The translations under genes and the position numbers were made by a program. Below are positions 37,031 to 48,882 of a stretch of 64,000 nucleotides of DNA, piece by piece; position 1 is the stretch's first letter; the number at the start of each line of letters is the position of its first letter. This DNA is from Phallus indusiatus (lineage: Eukaryota > Basidiomycota > Agaricomycetes > Phallales > Phallaceae): NCBI GenBank assembly GCA_027605045.1, contig JAQFWX010000035.1, positions 186,001-250,000 on the forward strand. The letters run 5' to 3'. The notes beneath the pieces are model-generated. The model was not told the DNA's origin and did no database searches. It saw nothing but the letters and a program-made list of their open reading frames with translations.

Positions 37031-37677
37031 TGCAGGTTTGTCTATCACAAGAAATCGACGTTTCAACGTTAGAGAGTGTGTTGAAAGGTGATTAGACCGC
37101 GATGTTTCAGGTTGTTTCGTACAGCAGACTGGCAGTTATAAGTGATAAAACACATCAGGTAAAGGTGTTACATGGTTTATGATAAATTCCCATTGGAAGC
37201 TGATTGAGCAAGATAAGAGGAGCTCTTGTAATGTACCGAGGTAACTTCGAACCGAGCGCTCAGAGAGACCGCATCTACAATAGGACCCCTAATAAAGCAT
37301 ACGTCTAATAAGTCATAGCCTCTGAAAGGTCATAGAAACTTCCGAATCCCGAATTAACAGGCTGGGAATTCCAACCCAAAAAAAGACATAGGTTGGACAT
37401 ACAATTCATACCTTGTTTTGGGGTAGGTTCATGGATTTGACCAAAATCGACACTTTTGAGATTAAAAAAAAGGACTTGGCACAACTTTGGTGTCATTGGA
37501 ATATTAGAATTAGCCTTATGGCAAGTTGCGGCGAGTGAGTACACTGGCGGTCACCTTTGCAGTAGCCCTATCATAGCATTCTATAACATTTCCGTCAGAT
37601 ATATTGCTTTCATTCTGAGTCTGAATGCCTTCCAAAATTAGTTTCTGTGAGTTTGAGTTGACATCTTGAATTGTAGT

Positions 37678-37929
37678 TCAGTTTATTACTTGCACCAGAG
37701 TCCAGCGAATTAATTCACTCACTATGGCTCTTGTGTAACACCTGCAACAGTTTATAGCAGTCTTGGTGCGAGTTATGGGTTCTCTAATGGTCATTGGTGA
37801 GTATTGACCTTGTGGGTGCAAGATAGCTTTGACATTTACCCAGACCTTGGAGAACGCCGGCCGTTGTGCTACCAGTCCCGCATAATACTCGTCAGGCGAT
37901 TTCATCTGCTCAAACCTACAACTTTCCAT
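37678..37929 (-). other. Possible 5' exon repeated in the array (upstream of copy A)
   Basis: An open frame from ATG at 37929, MESCRFEQMKSPDEYYAGLV, resembles MKNYRFEQIKSPDEYSSVGL at 40772. Both contain a GTGAGT donor-like site at matching places (about 37724 and 40641), so this may be a 5' exon. The link to copy A, 650 bp downstream, is unproven, and copy B has no such block. It could also be part of a separate lost gene. Confidence 0.35.
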
Positions 37930-38066
37930 TGGTAGTTACTTCTTACGACAGATAACGCATAATCGCCAAAACAAAACTGTTTAAAGTTAGAATCTCATGT
38001 TAGATACGCATGCATATACATACGTACCTTAAAGCAAACCTGAGAAAATAATATGTATTCTCATCT

Positions 38067-39149
38067 TCAGAGTAGATTTTCAACAAGGTTTTTCCAAATT
38101 GATAACATTATCTTTGTGTATATCTTTACTCCTTCCATTCCACTCACAATACCAAGCGTTCCCGAAGCTTGCTCTAGATTCTGTGCCACGGGTCCATCGT
38201 ATAAGGCTAAAAGATAATATCATACAGTTAGCGGGCTAACCCGGAAATATGACATCTTAGGGGCTCACGATGTATAATGCTAGAGACTATTTCTCCCCAA
38301 GTGAAGCTCGCTTGAAATACTACAGTCACCGCAACGCAAGTAATCCATACAGCTTGAGGCTGAGAGTATCCAGCAAAACACAGGACAGAGATCAACAAGA
38401 AGAATACACCGAGTCGAATGGTACTGAGTGTCGACCGTCTTGATGACTCATCCAACTCGACACCTAGCTGCACTATCAGGTATCTCAACCGTTTATGGTC
38501 TGTTGGAAACAAAAGGGACAAGTGCTTTTTGAATTCTGGATCATGAGGCGTAAACAACGTGCGCCGGAAGGCCCAAAATTTCTTGCTCTCGCTGATTTCT
38601 TGAAGTAGACTTTCTCCTAATGATTTTTGGATCTCTTGTTTTTCTGTGGATGCATCGCCAAAAGTCTCTTGAATACGGTTAAGTCGTTCGGTGTCCATAA
38701 AGACGTGGCCTGGCGTTTGAGCCTCGGATATCGACTTCTTCAGTTTGACGGCGTGAATTACTCCCTGATTGGCACCCAGGATATCGAATACCAATCCAAG
38801 AAACCCAAAAGCATTAGCGGCCACTTGGATTCTCGTATCGTTCTTATCCGCCGTAAGAGCGATAATCTGGGCTTGGACTCCGGCGACAAATGTGGCCTAT
38901 ACATCAAAGAGTGGTTTCAGCTTCAGGCTGAAGGCGCGAAAGTAAAAAAAAAAGCATCCGTACCACTAGTACAGCCGAGTTTACTGATTCCAGGATACGT
39001 GTAGACTCATTAATTTGCTTCTGAGTGAAGGTTGCACGGTATTCACTGTCCTTGCGCAGAAAGTTTAGGGCCGTCACAAATGGAGACTCAGCGGTATACA
39101 GATCTTCAGGTGGACCACCAACTACAATAGATGTTACAGGCTCGTCCAT
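38067..39149 (-). CDS. Tandem copy B: intact predicted four-helix membrane protein
   Basis: Three exons: 39149-38964, 38896-38269 and 38206-38067. Phases agree (954 nt, 317 residues), with donors GTACGG and GTGAGC and introns of 67 and 62 nt. The protein begins MDEPVTSIVVGGPPEDLYTA. A conserved ALNFLRKDSEYRATFTQ leads into a first hydrophobic segment (SAVLVATFVAGVQAQIIAL). The second is ANAFGFLGLVFDILGANQGV, followed by a basic-helical soluble part (LKKSISEAQTPGHVFMDTER). Two C-terminal helices are in LGVFFLLISVLCFAG and AVWITCVAVTVVF. Agaricomycetes carry expanded families with a similar 'NAFxFxGLxxDxxG...GVxHAxxL' core; function unknown. The third exon's QNLEQASG is conserved in copy A, which supports the splice model. 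Confidence 0.7.
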
Positions 39150-39584
39150 CGAGGGAGTTCAGCGTTCAGTTAACGTTCGAAGTTCAAGAGAGCGGTAAAG
39201 GGTAATTAGACCACGATCGGTCAGGTTATTCGTACAGCAGGTTAGGGATGATCGAACACATCAGATAAACGTTCATTATGCAATTGCTGAGGAGATCCTA
39301 TTGGAAGAATGCTGATTGCACAAGATAGGAGGATTCTCGTAACGTAATATACCGACTACTAACGTCCGGTAGAGAGCGCCCAAAGAGACCGCGTTTGCGC
39401 CGGGCGGTCACCTTCGCAATAGCCTTTATCACGGCATTCTAATACATTCCGTCAAATTGTGATATTTGTCATTTGTACCACATACACGTGTATTTCCACC
39501 TTCAGAATAAGCATTTAGGTGAATTCCTATAATGGTGAAACTAGTGCCGTATGAATTTACTTCTTCCTCGAAATTCCGCTTCAT

Positions 39585-40330
39585 TCCGTATGCCAAGCGT
39601 CCTGGACTTGAGACTACGATAGAAACATCAAGTTCAAAATCATGTCAGGCCAGAAAATGACAACCCGCAGACTTACGAGTATCACCGTCGCCGCGTCACA
39701 AGCCTTCCATCCAGCTTGAGGCTGAGAATATCCAACCAAACCATAGGACCGAAATCGACAGGTAAAGTACACCAATCCAAACGTTATGGAACGCCCATCG
39801 TCCTGTTAACACATATGATAGAATATCCTTCCGCAAGACTTTAGCTCGTGTAGAGAACGGGAGGGAAAAGTGGAGATTTTGGATCACGAGGTAAAAACAG
39901 CTCTCCAAACAACGTGGGAAGGATGACCGAAAATTTCTTGATTTAGTTGATTTCTTCAAGTAGACTTTCCCCTGAGGATTTTACAATAAGCATTCCCGTG
40001 GATGCACCGTAAAGGGTCTCTTGGATCCAGTCAAGCCTTTCGTTGTTCATAAATAGGTGACCTGGTGTCTGCGCTTTGGATATCGATCTCTTCAGTCTGA
40101 TGATAAGAGCTACACCCTGGCCAGCACCGATAATGTCCAATATCAAGCCCAAAAAAACAAAAGGCATTAGCGAGCACTTGGATAGTCGTATTGCTTTCAT
40201 CCGCTGTCGGAGCATAACTTGAATTAGGACACCAGTGACAAAAATAGCCTGTACGACAAAAGAATAATCGAGTCAATATCTAGACTAAAGGTACACACCA
40301 TTCGTACCTGTGTGCAGATTCTCATGTAGA
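39585..40330 (-). pseudogene. Tandem copy C, degraded
   Basis: Resembles copy B but carries several lesions. The first exon is shortened by deletions (about 40300-40360). A one-base insertion in the A-rich stretch at about 40150-40165 (34 nt where copies A and B have 33) breaks the frame between TTIQVLANAFCFFG and LILDIIGAGQGVALII. An in-frame stop follows GESLLEEIN at 39943. The later segment TGRWAFHNVWIGVLYLSISV (about 39790) still resembles the third helix of copy B, and a matching last-exon acceptor is near 39615. A functional full-length protein is unlikely. Confidence 0.7.
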
Positions 40331-40562
40331 TTATCTATTTCCCATAGCAGGAAGTCAACACTCAGGATAATGTTGAATATGGAAATTGGTATTCCGATTA
40401 GTCTGCAGTGCTCCAATCTATGATTCGTATAGCATGCTGCAGTAATAAAACAGACCAGGTAAAGTTCATCAAATCATGCTTGGAAAATGGTACGAGGGAA
40501 TCTCATTGCAAGGAGCGGATTCATTTTCACATTAGCCGTTCTGTGAAACATGTTGTGTTGTT

Positions 40563-40772
40563 TCATAGTACATCCGTATCCCTGACTCCGGACTGACACT
40601 CAGCCCACTGCTTGTACTGAAGAGAACAAATTGACTCACCATAGCTACGACTAACATCAATTTCTTTCAGAGCATAGCATTTAACATTTTTAACTTGAGC
40701 TGCTTTAGCCAGTAGTCCCACACTTGAGTACTCGTCAGGCGACTTTATCTGCTCAAATCTATAATTTTTCAT
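40563..40772 (-). other. Possible 5' exon repeated in the array (upstream of copy C)
   Basis: Open frame MKNYRFEQIKSPDEYSSVGL, similar to the block at 37678-37929. A good GTGAGT donor lies at about 40641. The flanking sequence (about 40773-40885) is also repeated upstream of copy A. It is probably a relic or an untested 5' exon of the array units. Confidence 0.35.
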
Positions 40773-40890
40773 TGGAGGGCTACTCCTTACATAGGAGAGA
40801 TAACGGACGCATGATCGACAGACCAGGAGCGGGAAAACTGTTTAAAGTTAGAATATCATGTTAATTATGCATGCACGCACGTACTAGTAC

Positions 40891-42422
40891 ACAGCAGATG
40901 AAGCCCGAAGGAGCTTGAGCGCTGGGCGCTTCACCGTATGCCATGGCACCACACCACACTAAGATAGAATTGGTCTGATTTTCAATAATCAATTAATGAA
41001 AAAAAGGTTCGAGGTGCCTTACGCGATGGACCTGTTCTCTGAACTCGTGCTCACACGGAAGATCCACAAGGGGTAATTTTTCCAGGGGAGGGCCTGTCAT
41101 GTCGAAAGCATTATTTCAATTTCTTTTAATATCCAGTATATGTCTTGTCTAGTGGTAAATCGGAGTTCAATGGGCTTGTTTGTATTTGAAAAGCATTTTG
41201 GCTTGATACTAACCAGACAGCAAAAGTTAGACTATCCGTAAGGAACTCATTCTTAGACTTGAAATTATTTTACCAGTATACATACATACTCACATTACCT
41301 ATGTGGTACAGACTATTCCCCTTATAGACTGGGCCGCTGGTGGCGAATCAGCCATTTGATCAGCCTCAGGGGCAAACGAAGTGGCTTGCCAGCGGAAGGT
41401 ATCCTAAAATATATGTGCTAGGAACCCGTTTCTCAGACTCCTAAAAATTCTAGATGTCAATTTTTAATGTCAAATACGCTTGTTTTGGGCACGATAATCG
41501 ATATTCTCACGTTTCCACAACAAGCACTAACTTGATGTGTGCAAATTATAAGGTACCGGACGATCTCCAACCCGCGAGAAATGATCTCGCGCTACGTTTT
41601 CGCGTGACGTGAACCGAGCAGTCTGGTTGGAAGCCTAGAACTTGTGAGAGAAAAGGAGGGAGGAAAAATACACACTATGTACACGCGCGAATTCTAACAG
41701 TTATTGTGCTGGACATGGCACACGCATACGATGATTCTCTATTAGTAGCAGTGGCACATGGAACTATTTTTTTTTCGTTTCTCGTTACTCGGAGAAGCTC
41801 CTGTTTAGGACCCCAATTTTGAATGTGACTGTGACATGGTAATATACACACTGGCACGAAGTATATGCATTATACTGCCAACAACACCAACCTAAATCTT
41901 CCTAGTGTTCTGTATGAATGTTGGCTAGTGAATAGAGATGTTGACAACTAAACGCCATCCAGGCATATAATATGATCGGCAAAGGGGAATTACCGCTACG
42001 ATAACTGTCCTATGAATCAAACCTTATTTCAGCAAATGGCGGAGTGTGTATCGGAAGTTGAAATGTGCGTCTTCCGGGTGAGATTGTTTGAGCGAAGACC
42101 CTTCTGCTTAAAAAGAGGGGTGCTCTGTTTGCAATCGAAACTCCTGTCTCTCTGTTCTCCAGTTCTCCTTCCTCCCTTCGTCCGCCAATTTCGTCTCTCG
42201 TTTTATTGTTGCCCGCTCCCCGAGACAGCTGCCCACCCCGCTCTTAGTCTGTTGTGGTTTGGAAAAAGAACGTATTGCGGTCTTCGTTGTTGACGATTTT
42301 CTCTCGGCTGTTTGTTGTGTTTATTTTACAAAACAAAACAAAACAAAAGCATTTATATCCGGTTTCTGGCTGCATTCTGTTTCTAGTATCTCCTCCCCTC
42401 ATCATCTCCATAAATACAACAA
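40891..42422. other. Intergenic region upstream of the RRM gene
   Basis: About 1.5 kb with no recognisable gene. The last 300 bp are pyrimidine-rich and lead into the RRM gene, fitting a promoter and 5' UTR. A short AAAAC repeat is present near 42330. Confidence 0.5.
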
Positions 42423-43552
42423 ATGTCTGCAAAGGTCTACGTCGGGTCAGTTTCCTTGCTACTGTCGTTCTCGTTCTCCGTTCTCGCTCGTTTCTCTTCT
42501 TCCTTTCCTTAACTTTAGGACACTTTGACATGTTCGCCCTTCTATTCTCCCTTCTCATTTCCTCTCTCTCTTTCTTCTGTCTCGTGTTTCGGTTTGACTG
42601 ATAGTTGTAATTTTTTTCCTGTTTGTAGCAATTTAAGTTGGAATACAACTGATGACAGCCTGAGAACTGTTCGTTATCGTGTGCTCTCCTTTCTCTACTC
42701 TTCCGCAACTGTTGACCGTCTTGCTTTGCTTTCTCTCTCTCTCTCTTTCCGTTCTTACTGATCGTTCGGTGTCGCTTTATCTCGCTATGACGTCTCTCGT
42801 TCTGGTATCGTGATGAAATGTTTATGCATGATTGTGTCTACATCTCCTTCACCAACACGCATATATATGCCTGCGTAAACGACAATCAGGCTTTCTCGGC
42901 GTATGGCAGTATTCTTGACGTGCGACATATCTTTCTCCATCACTTCCCCCCTAAAAAAAAATCTGACATGACAATCTTCCTTTATTTAAAAAGTCCATCG
43001 TCATGCGTGATCGAGACACTGGAAGGTCTCGCGGGTTCGGGTTTGTGACGTACGGAAGTGAACAAGAAGCGAATTCTGCTATTGCCGGTCTGAATGAACA
43101 GGAGCTCGATGGAAGAAGGATTAAAGTGAATCTTGCCAATGCTCGTGGTGGAGGTGGTGGTGGCGGTGGAGGAGGAGGAGGATCCGGCCGAGGTGGAGGA
43201 GGTGAGTTCTCAAGTAATGTGTACCCTTTCCCTCCCTTTCATGCTGATTCCCGGTTTTTAGGCTCCTATCAGTATAACAACAGTGGGTATAGCGCTGGTG
43301 GGTATGGCGGCGGATACCCAGCATCCGGTTTGCGGCCGACCTAGCTCAGTGACTGAACTGGAAAGGACTTACTCTTGTTTTTTGTAGGTGGTTATGGTGG
43401 CGGCGGCTACAACCAGGGGGGGTCGTACCAACAGGGATACGGAGGATATGGTCAAGGTAAGAAGATCCCGGATCAAATAATACAGAACGAGACTAAGTGC
43501 TTGTGCTATAGGAGGAGGATATCCCAGTTACGGTCAGGGTGGGCAATACTAA
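42423..43552 (+). CDS. RRM glycine-rich RNA-binding protein
   Basis: Small glycine-rich RNA-binding protein with one N-terminal RRM and a Gly/Tyr tail, like plant GRPs, animal CIRBP/RBM3 and fungal relatives; likely acts in mRNA handling under stress. Exon 1 encodes MSAKVYVG. The split codon GG|C joins it to NLSWNTTDDSLR (RNP2 is VYVGNL). A short exon gives AFSAYGSILD. The main exon has VMRDRDTGRSRGFGFVTYGS (RNP1 RGFGFVTY) and ELDGRRIKVNLANARGGGG. The tail exons give YQYNNSGYSAGGYGGGYPA, GGYGGGGYNQGGSYQQGYGG and finally GGGYPSYGQGGQY before TAA at 43550. The first intron (about 180 nt) is long for this window. The RRM portion is about 80 residues, as expected. Confidence 0.9.
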
Positions 43553-44784
43553 AAAATACGTACGCATCGCGGGTACGGGCACTCGGAAGATTCCGGCCTG
43601 TTGGAGTCGTTCCCTCTTTTGTTGTCGTGTTTTTTTTTCTAAATAATAGAGTTGCTTGCTAAATGGGAAAAAATATCATGTGCGTTATTATTAAAAACTT
43701 TTTTCTTGGCCTGTACCCGCGCCCGCATGCCACATACCCCATAAATAAAAGGGGACGTTTAACAGATACCCGGCAGCGGGCGAAGGGGCTGGAGGAATAT
43801 AAACAATGGGCTGACGGTTCTTTTTTTTTCCAGTTCTACACACACACCCTACCCCAACGTTCCTCCACTCCCCCCCATCGTCATCTTGTTGCTTTTTCTC
43901 TTTCATCAGTCTATGCTCTTTTTCCATTCTCTCTCCTCTCCCTCTCTCCCTATCCATGTTTCTCTTTTTTCCTTTTTCTTTCTTCTTCATGTGCAGAACG
44001 ACAAATGTATAAGTAAACGGCTTTGAAAATCTGTTTCATTGATATTTGGCTGTAGTCTTTTTCAGATGCTTTTGTCTACTCTGCGAAATATATGTACTAC
44101 TACTATATGTCATTGGCTATCGTGAGATAAGGCGATCCATTTGGATCTATTCAAGACCCCTTTGTGGCGTTGTTTTTGAGCAATTCCGGATCCAGGCTCA
44201 GGGATACTGTCTAAAAATAGACTCCGACTGTTTCAGATCTTTTTCTCAACAGACTTTTGGGCATTCGAGGTGTTCAATCTATATGCTCAACAATTAATTT
44301 GTACAATTTGTGTTTGAGCAATTTAAATTATAAGTCTTTTGCAATGAATGATTAGACAGAGAGCAGCAAAACAGAGCGGCGCGAGCAGAGGATAAGGCTT
44401 TGGGGCAAATATGCCGCGATCGTAAATCGCCGAGAGAGACATTATAGGCAAGTTTGATATTGGGTGTCAATATTGCAATCGATCTTTTTGTTGTTTATTG
44501 TCATGGCCGGCCGGAAATTTAGTAGTGATCGACTGAAAAAGCCGTGTCAACGCGGGGGAAACAAGCAGAAGGTATTAGTGTCGATTAATTATAATTTATA
44601 TCTCAAAGTCACTGACGAGAACGTGGGACTCGTAATCTTATTAGTACATGTTCAAGGTGCGCGACCTCTTGTAGACCTTTTCCTCCCTCACCCTCATCTC
44701 TATATCCCTCTTCTTTCTATCCTATCCTATCCTGGCTGAGCCATTCCAATCCGGTGTTTTTTACGACTTCCAACGACCAGAATA
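43553..44784. other. Intergenic, pyrimidine-rich
   Basis: About 1.2 kb holding the RRM gene 3' end and the HMG-gene promoter. 43820-43990 is strongly T/C-rich. A TATCC microsatellite (about 44716-44732) lies 50 bp before the HMG start. A frame at 44464-44739 matches no known family. Confidence 0.45.
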
Positions 44785-47627
44785 ATGACCACCGCGATGG
44801 ATGTGGTGCCCACTACTACCGGCTGTTGTAGTGCGCCCTCTCCGTCGTATCATATGAGCCATATGAACAAGATGAACAAAATGAACAAAATGAACAACAT
44901 GAACGTGAATACTATGACCACTACTATGAATTCCACCAATAGCAGACGAGGCGCAGCCATTGGTCCACCGCATGTCCCGCCGCTGACTGGATTTTCCGGG
45001 GGTCTGTCCAAAAACATGGACCTACACAGTCAAGGACAGCATTCCCATCCTGTTACTGCTTCTTTATTTGGTTCAACGTCCTCAGTTTGGCGTCTCTCTA
45101 ATAGTCAATCCTCGTTTTCCCTTCCGTCTCCCTCGTCGTCTGATACCCTTTCGTCAGATATCCATTCTCATACGACTACTAGCTTCGCCACAACCAATAC
45201 TAAACAAGTTCAAGCTCAAGGCGAACCTGAAAACGAAGAAAATTCCCCGCCAGACGAGTACCTGCACTCCGCCGCCGCTGCCGCCGACGACAACAACGAG
45301 GACGAATACGACGACGACGAAGAAGACGACGAGGAAGACGAAGAAGAAGAAGATATCACTCGCGTAGAATTACGCAAACCTCATCACAAGTACCACAATT
45401 ATCAATACAGACACATCTTTTCCAATTCAGCTCCTGCACCCGCGTCGACTCCTCATCATCACCCTCAGTTTTTCGAGTTCTCATTCAACATCATGACTGG
45501 CCCAGATAGGACCAACGACTCTGCTTCTTCCTCTTCCTCTCATCGCGCCAATCCACTTGCAGCTCCAAACCAGCCGCCACGTCCACCTAACGCATGGATC
45601 CTCTACCGATCCGACAAACTCAAAAACATCCCGTCTCCTCCTCCAGGCGCACCCAAACGGCCACAAGCAGAGGTCTCAAAAATGATCTCTCAAATGTGGA
45701 AACTCGAGACTGCAGACGTGCGAAGCCACTACGAAAGGCTTTCCGAGATCAAAAAAGCCGAACACCAGGCTATGTACCCAGGCTACCGTTTTCAGCCTAT
45801 GAAAAAGGAAGACAAGGACCGTATCAGGGCGGAGAAGCAAGCTGAGAAGGAGAAAGAGCGTGAGGCGCGTAAGGCTAGTCGAAAGACGCGTCAGACGGCG
45901 GGGGTTGGTGGTGCTGGTTTGCAGGCGGAGACGCATCCGCCGTTGTTCACCAATCAGGCGCGTCCCTTGCCATCCTCACTCCCAGCTGCTCCGGGTGCCG
46001 TTCCCAATGGTATGGGCCTACCGCTGCAGCCTCCTACTGCAGGCTCTTCCGCCTCTCTCTCATCATCATCGTCCTCATCGGGTCCGCCAGGCGACTTGCC
46101 CACTCCACCGGGTGATAACGACGGCTGCACTCCGCCTTCACAATCATCACAACCATCACAACCACAACCTTCGTCATCCTCATCAAATCCAGTAACAGCT
46201 GCTCCGCCTCCGCCTCTTCTTGCGCCTCAACCCACACCCGTTATACAATGTCCGCCGTCGCCGTCTGCATGGCACGATCCCACTTCCGTCTCAAATACTA
46301 CGTTACCCCAGCACCAACAGCAGCAGGATACACCTTTCTCTCTCGATAGCATACCTACATGGTTTGATTCCTCCTTGTTTTTACCCGATCCACCCTCCGA
46401 CGCAGACGTAAGTCCGCCTTGCCAATTTCAAACGATCTATTTTGTCATTCAAACATATTCGTACAGGGTTATATTACTGTTCCACTCCCTTCGCAACAAC
46501 CCTTGGGCTGGTCGCCAGACGATCCTGGCCCATTGAGCGATATGCACCTCTCATTCTTCGATCAACCATCCACTTCACAACAACAACAACATCCAACGCT
46601 ATCCATCAGAACGACCGGACTTCCATCAAACATTTCCTCTAATCCAGCACATAATGCACAGGCACAATCAAATTCTGCGCCGCCTCTGCCGCCATTAACA
46701 ACAACAATGGCGGCAGCAACGTCGTCAGCCAGTAATGCTAATGCCAATGTCAGTCTCACCCCCGCCACAACGACCGTCTCCCCAGACCAACTCCAGCTCC
46801 ACGCCGTCGTAGCAGCAACAAACGATCCCAACATTTTCGCGCTCGATTTCGATTTCACGAATAACGAGCTGTTCGATGGTACACGCGAAATTTCGGTGTC
46901 GATGGCTCCAAGTATGCTACTCTCTTCCGCATTTAACAACAATGATCCGTTTGGAACTGGATCTGTAGTCGGGAATGATGATTTTGCTAGTCTGCTGAAT
47001 TGGGATTCGGCTAATTTTTCGGGGAACGGTGGTGTTGCTGATGGAAGTGGGATGGGCTTTCCATTTTCTTCGTCGTATTCGACGGGGGATGTGGATTTCT
47101 CGCTTCCGCTTGGTTTGGATTTGGGTATTGACATTGATATGGATGGGATGAATGCTCTCAACGCCTCCGGTGCTGGTGGAACAATGTCATTGCCTCCTTC
47201 ACTACCACCACCGCCGCCGCCTTCTTCTGATACAATGGGATTAAATGGAAATTCATCCTTTTCGACGATGATGTCTGCTACACCGAGTGCGACTAGTGCT
47301 AACACTAGTCAGACGTCGTTACATTTACATCCTACGCCGCCACCGCCACTGCCGTGGTCTGTGCCTGCGCCTGCGTCGACGGTTGAAGGGGTGGTTTATC
47401 AAAAGAGTGCTCTGAATTCGGATCAGGCCCAACAGCAACAACATCAGCAGCAGCAGCAGCAATCAGCACCGACAACAACAGTACCGTATGTTCCACCTGC
47501 AGGCGCGGTACACTCTTCAACGAGACGTGTTGCGGCTGATTGGAGACGTATACGAGCGATGACGCCTGATCCTGAACATGAGCCTCAGCTCGAGTTTAGC
47601 TCGCGTCAGGATGGTTCAAATCCATGA
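44785..47627 (+). CDS. MAT-type HMG-box transcription factor
   Basis: DNA-binding protein with one HMG box of the fungal MATA_HMG type. Two exons, 44785-46407 and 46467-47627, join in phase 0 across a 59-nt intron with a GTAAGT donor. The HMG box is at about residues 265-340: RPPNAWILYRSDKLKNIPSP, RPQAEVSKMISQMWKLETAD and RSHYERLSEIKKAEHQAMYP, then GYRFQPMKKEDK and a basic helix (KQAEKEKEREARKASRK). The N-terminus has Met-Asn-Lys repeats (residues about 27-40) and a long Asp/Glu tract (about 172-192). The rest is Ser/Pro/Gln/Asn-rich and likely an activation region. In Agaricomycetes such factors regulate sexual development and fruiting rather than defining the mating type, but the specific role here is unknown. 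Confidence 0.88.
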
Positions 47628-48847
47628 TATTGAAATATATATATTCTTCGCTTTCATTATATATATTATATTATTCCCCTTTCACGTTTTCGTCTCTTCT
47701 TTTGGGGGTTTTCGGCGCAAGACTTGTTGTCACAAACATATCACCGAGTGGGGGTGGGAGGGCGTAGAGTTTTCTTTTCTTGTTCGTTGACGTACAGGAG
47801 AGATATATTCTCGGTTGCTTCTCTTTTGAAATGGAATTGCGGATATTATGGCGGCTCGATGCTCTCTCATCATATATATTCCAATTGTCCTGACTCGAGT
47901 TTCGTTATTCTTCCCGGGGCCTCCCTCCCTCGTCTCTATTGTTCGCCTCTGCCGACACGTGTGGGTTGGTTTACCTCCAGGCGCATGGACCCTCTCCCTT
48001 CTCCCCCTTTTCTTTCATTCATTGTGCTGGATTGAATGAAATATACCCTACCTCCCACACCCCCCACACCCGCTTCTCCTTCGCGTGCACTGACAAGTGT
48101 TGGTTTCCTCGATTGGGAAAGTGATTTGCGACAAAAATGACGACTATAAGCAAACGAACAAAACGACGAGTACGATTTCTTGATCATCGATCATCCCTCC
48201 ACCTCCAACCTCCTTATCTCCCGGGTTTACCCTCAGCTCAGCTCAGCCTCCTCCCTCCTCCGTCCAGCCCAACAATTTTTATAGAGAATACCCGGGCTTT
48301 TCTTTTCCTTGCGCCAACTCTTTTTCCTGTTTCTATTTCCTCCCTTTTTAACGAAAGGATATGATAAGCAACGAACCAAAGAAAACGACATTGCCTTCTT
48401 CGACAGCCTCTTCCTATCTGCCGTCACACTCTACCCAACCCGACTTGCTTTGCTGGACGAACATGTATATATTCCGTCGGCTTCTCCTAACCATCCTTGG
48501 ACTACCTTGAGCTCTGATATACCTGCATATACCTGCAAATGTATTTCTTTCGAGTCGAGAGCCAAAGAAAGGCTGTGATTGCCTTCCCACCGCTTTGGCA
48601 CGTCTAGATTCAAGCAAGAATGACAGTCTTTTTGTCATCTTGGCTAATATCCCCCCTCCTTGGACTATCAATCTTCATGATTTATTTCGATTTTCTCTAT
48701 CTCTCTCCTGTGTGATCCATCTGTCTCTCTCGTCTCTCATCTCTGCGCCATTCCCCTTTTTTATCTGAGCGCCTCAAAAATCTAAAGAGTGTTTTATTCT
48801 ACTCCCATGCTTTTTGTTTTCATCGTCTTCTCCTATATCTCTTTTTC

Positions 48848-48882
<35 letters not shown>

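Larger units (their letters stand above)
36050..40890. repeat. Diverged tandem array of three gene units
   Basis: Three related minus-strand units. The gene bodies are 36070-37030 (A), 38067-39149 (B) and about 39585-40330 (C). Non-coding flanks repeat too. The stretch containing GCGGTCACCTT recurs at about 37548 and 39403. AAACTGTTTAAAGTTAGAAT recurs at about 37976 and 40840. An exon-like block recurs at 37678-37929 and 40563-40772, but is missing between B and C. Because the flanks match as well, the array arose by segmental DNA duplication followed by divergence, not by retroposition. Confidence 0.8.

Noticed and set aside
46562..47305. 247-codon minus-strand frame inside the HMG gene
   Set aside because: Antisense to the Ser/Asn/Gln-rich coding sequence. 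The sense frame is continuous with the HMG box across a clean intron.
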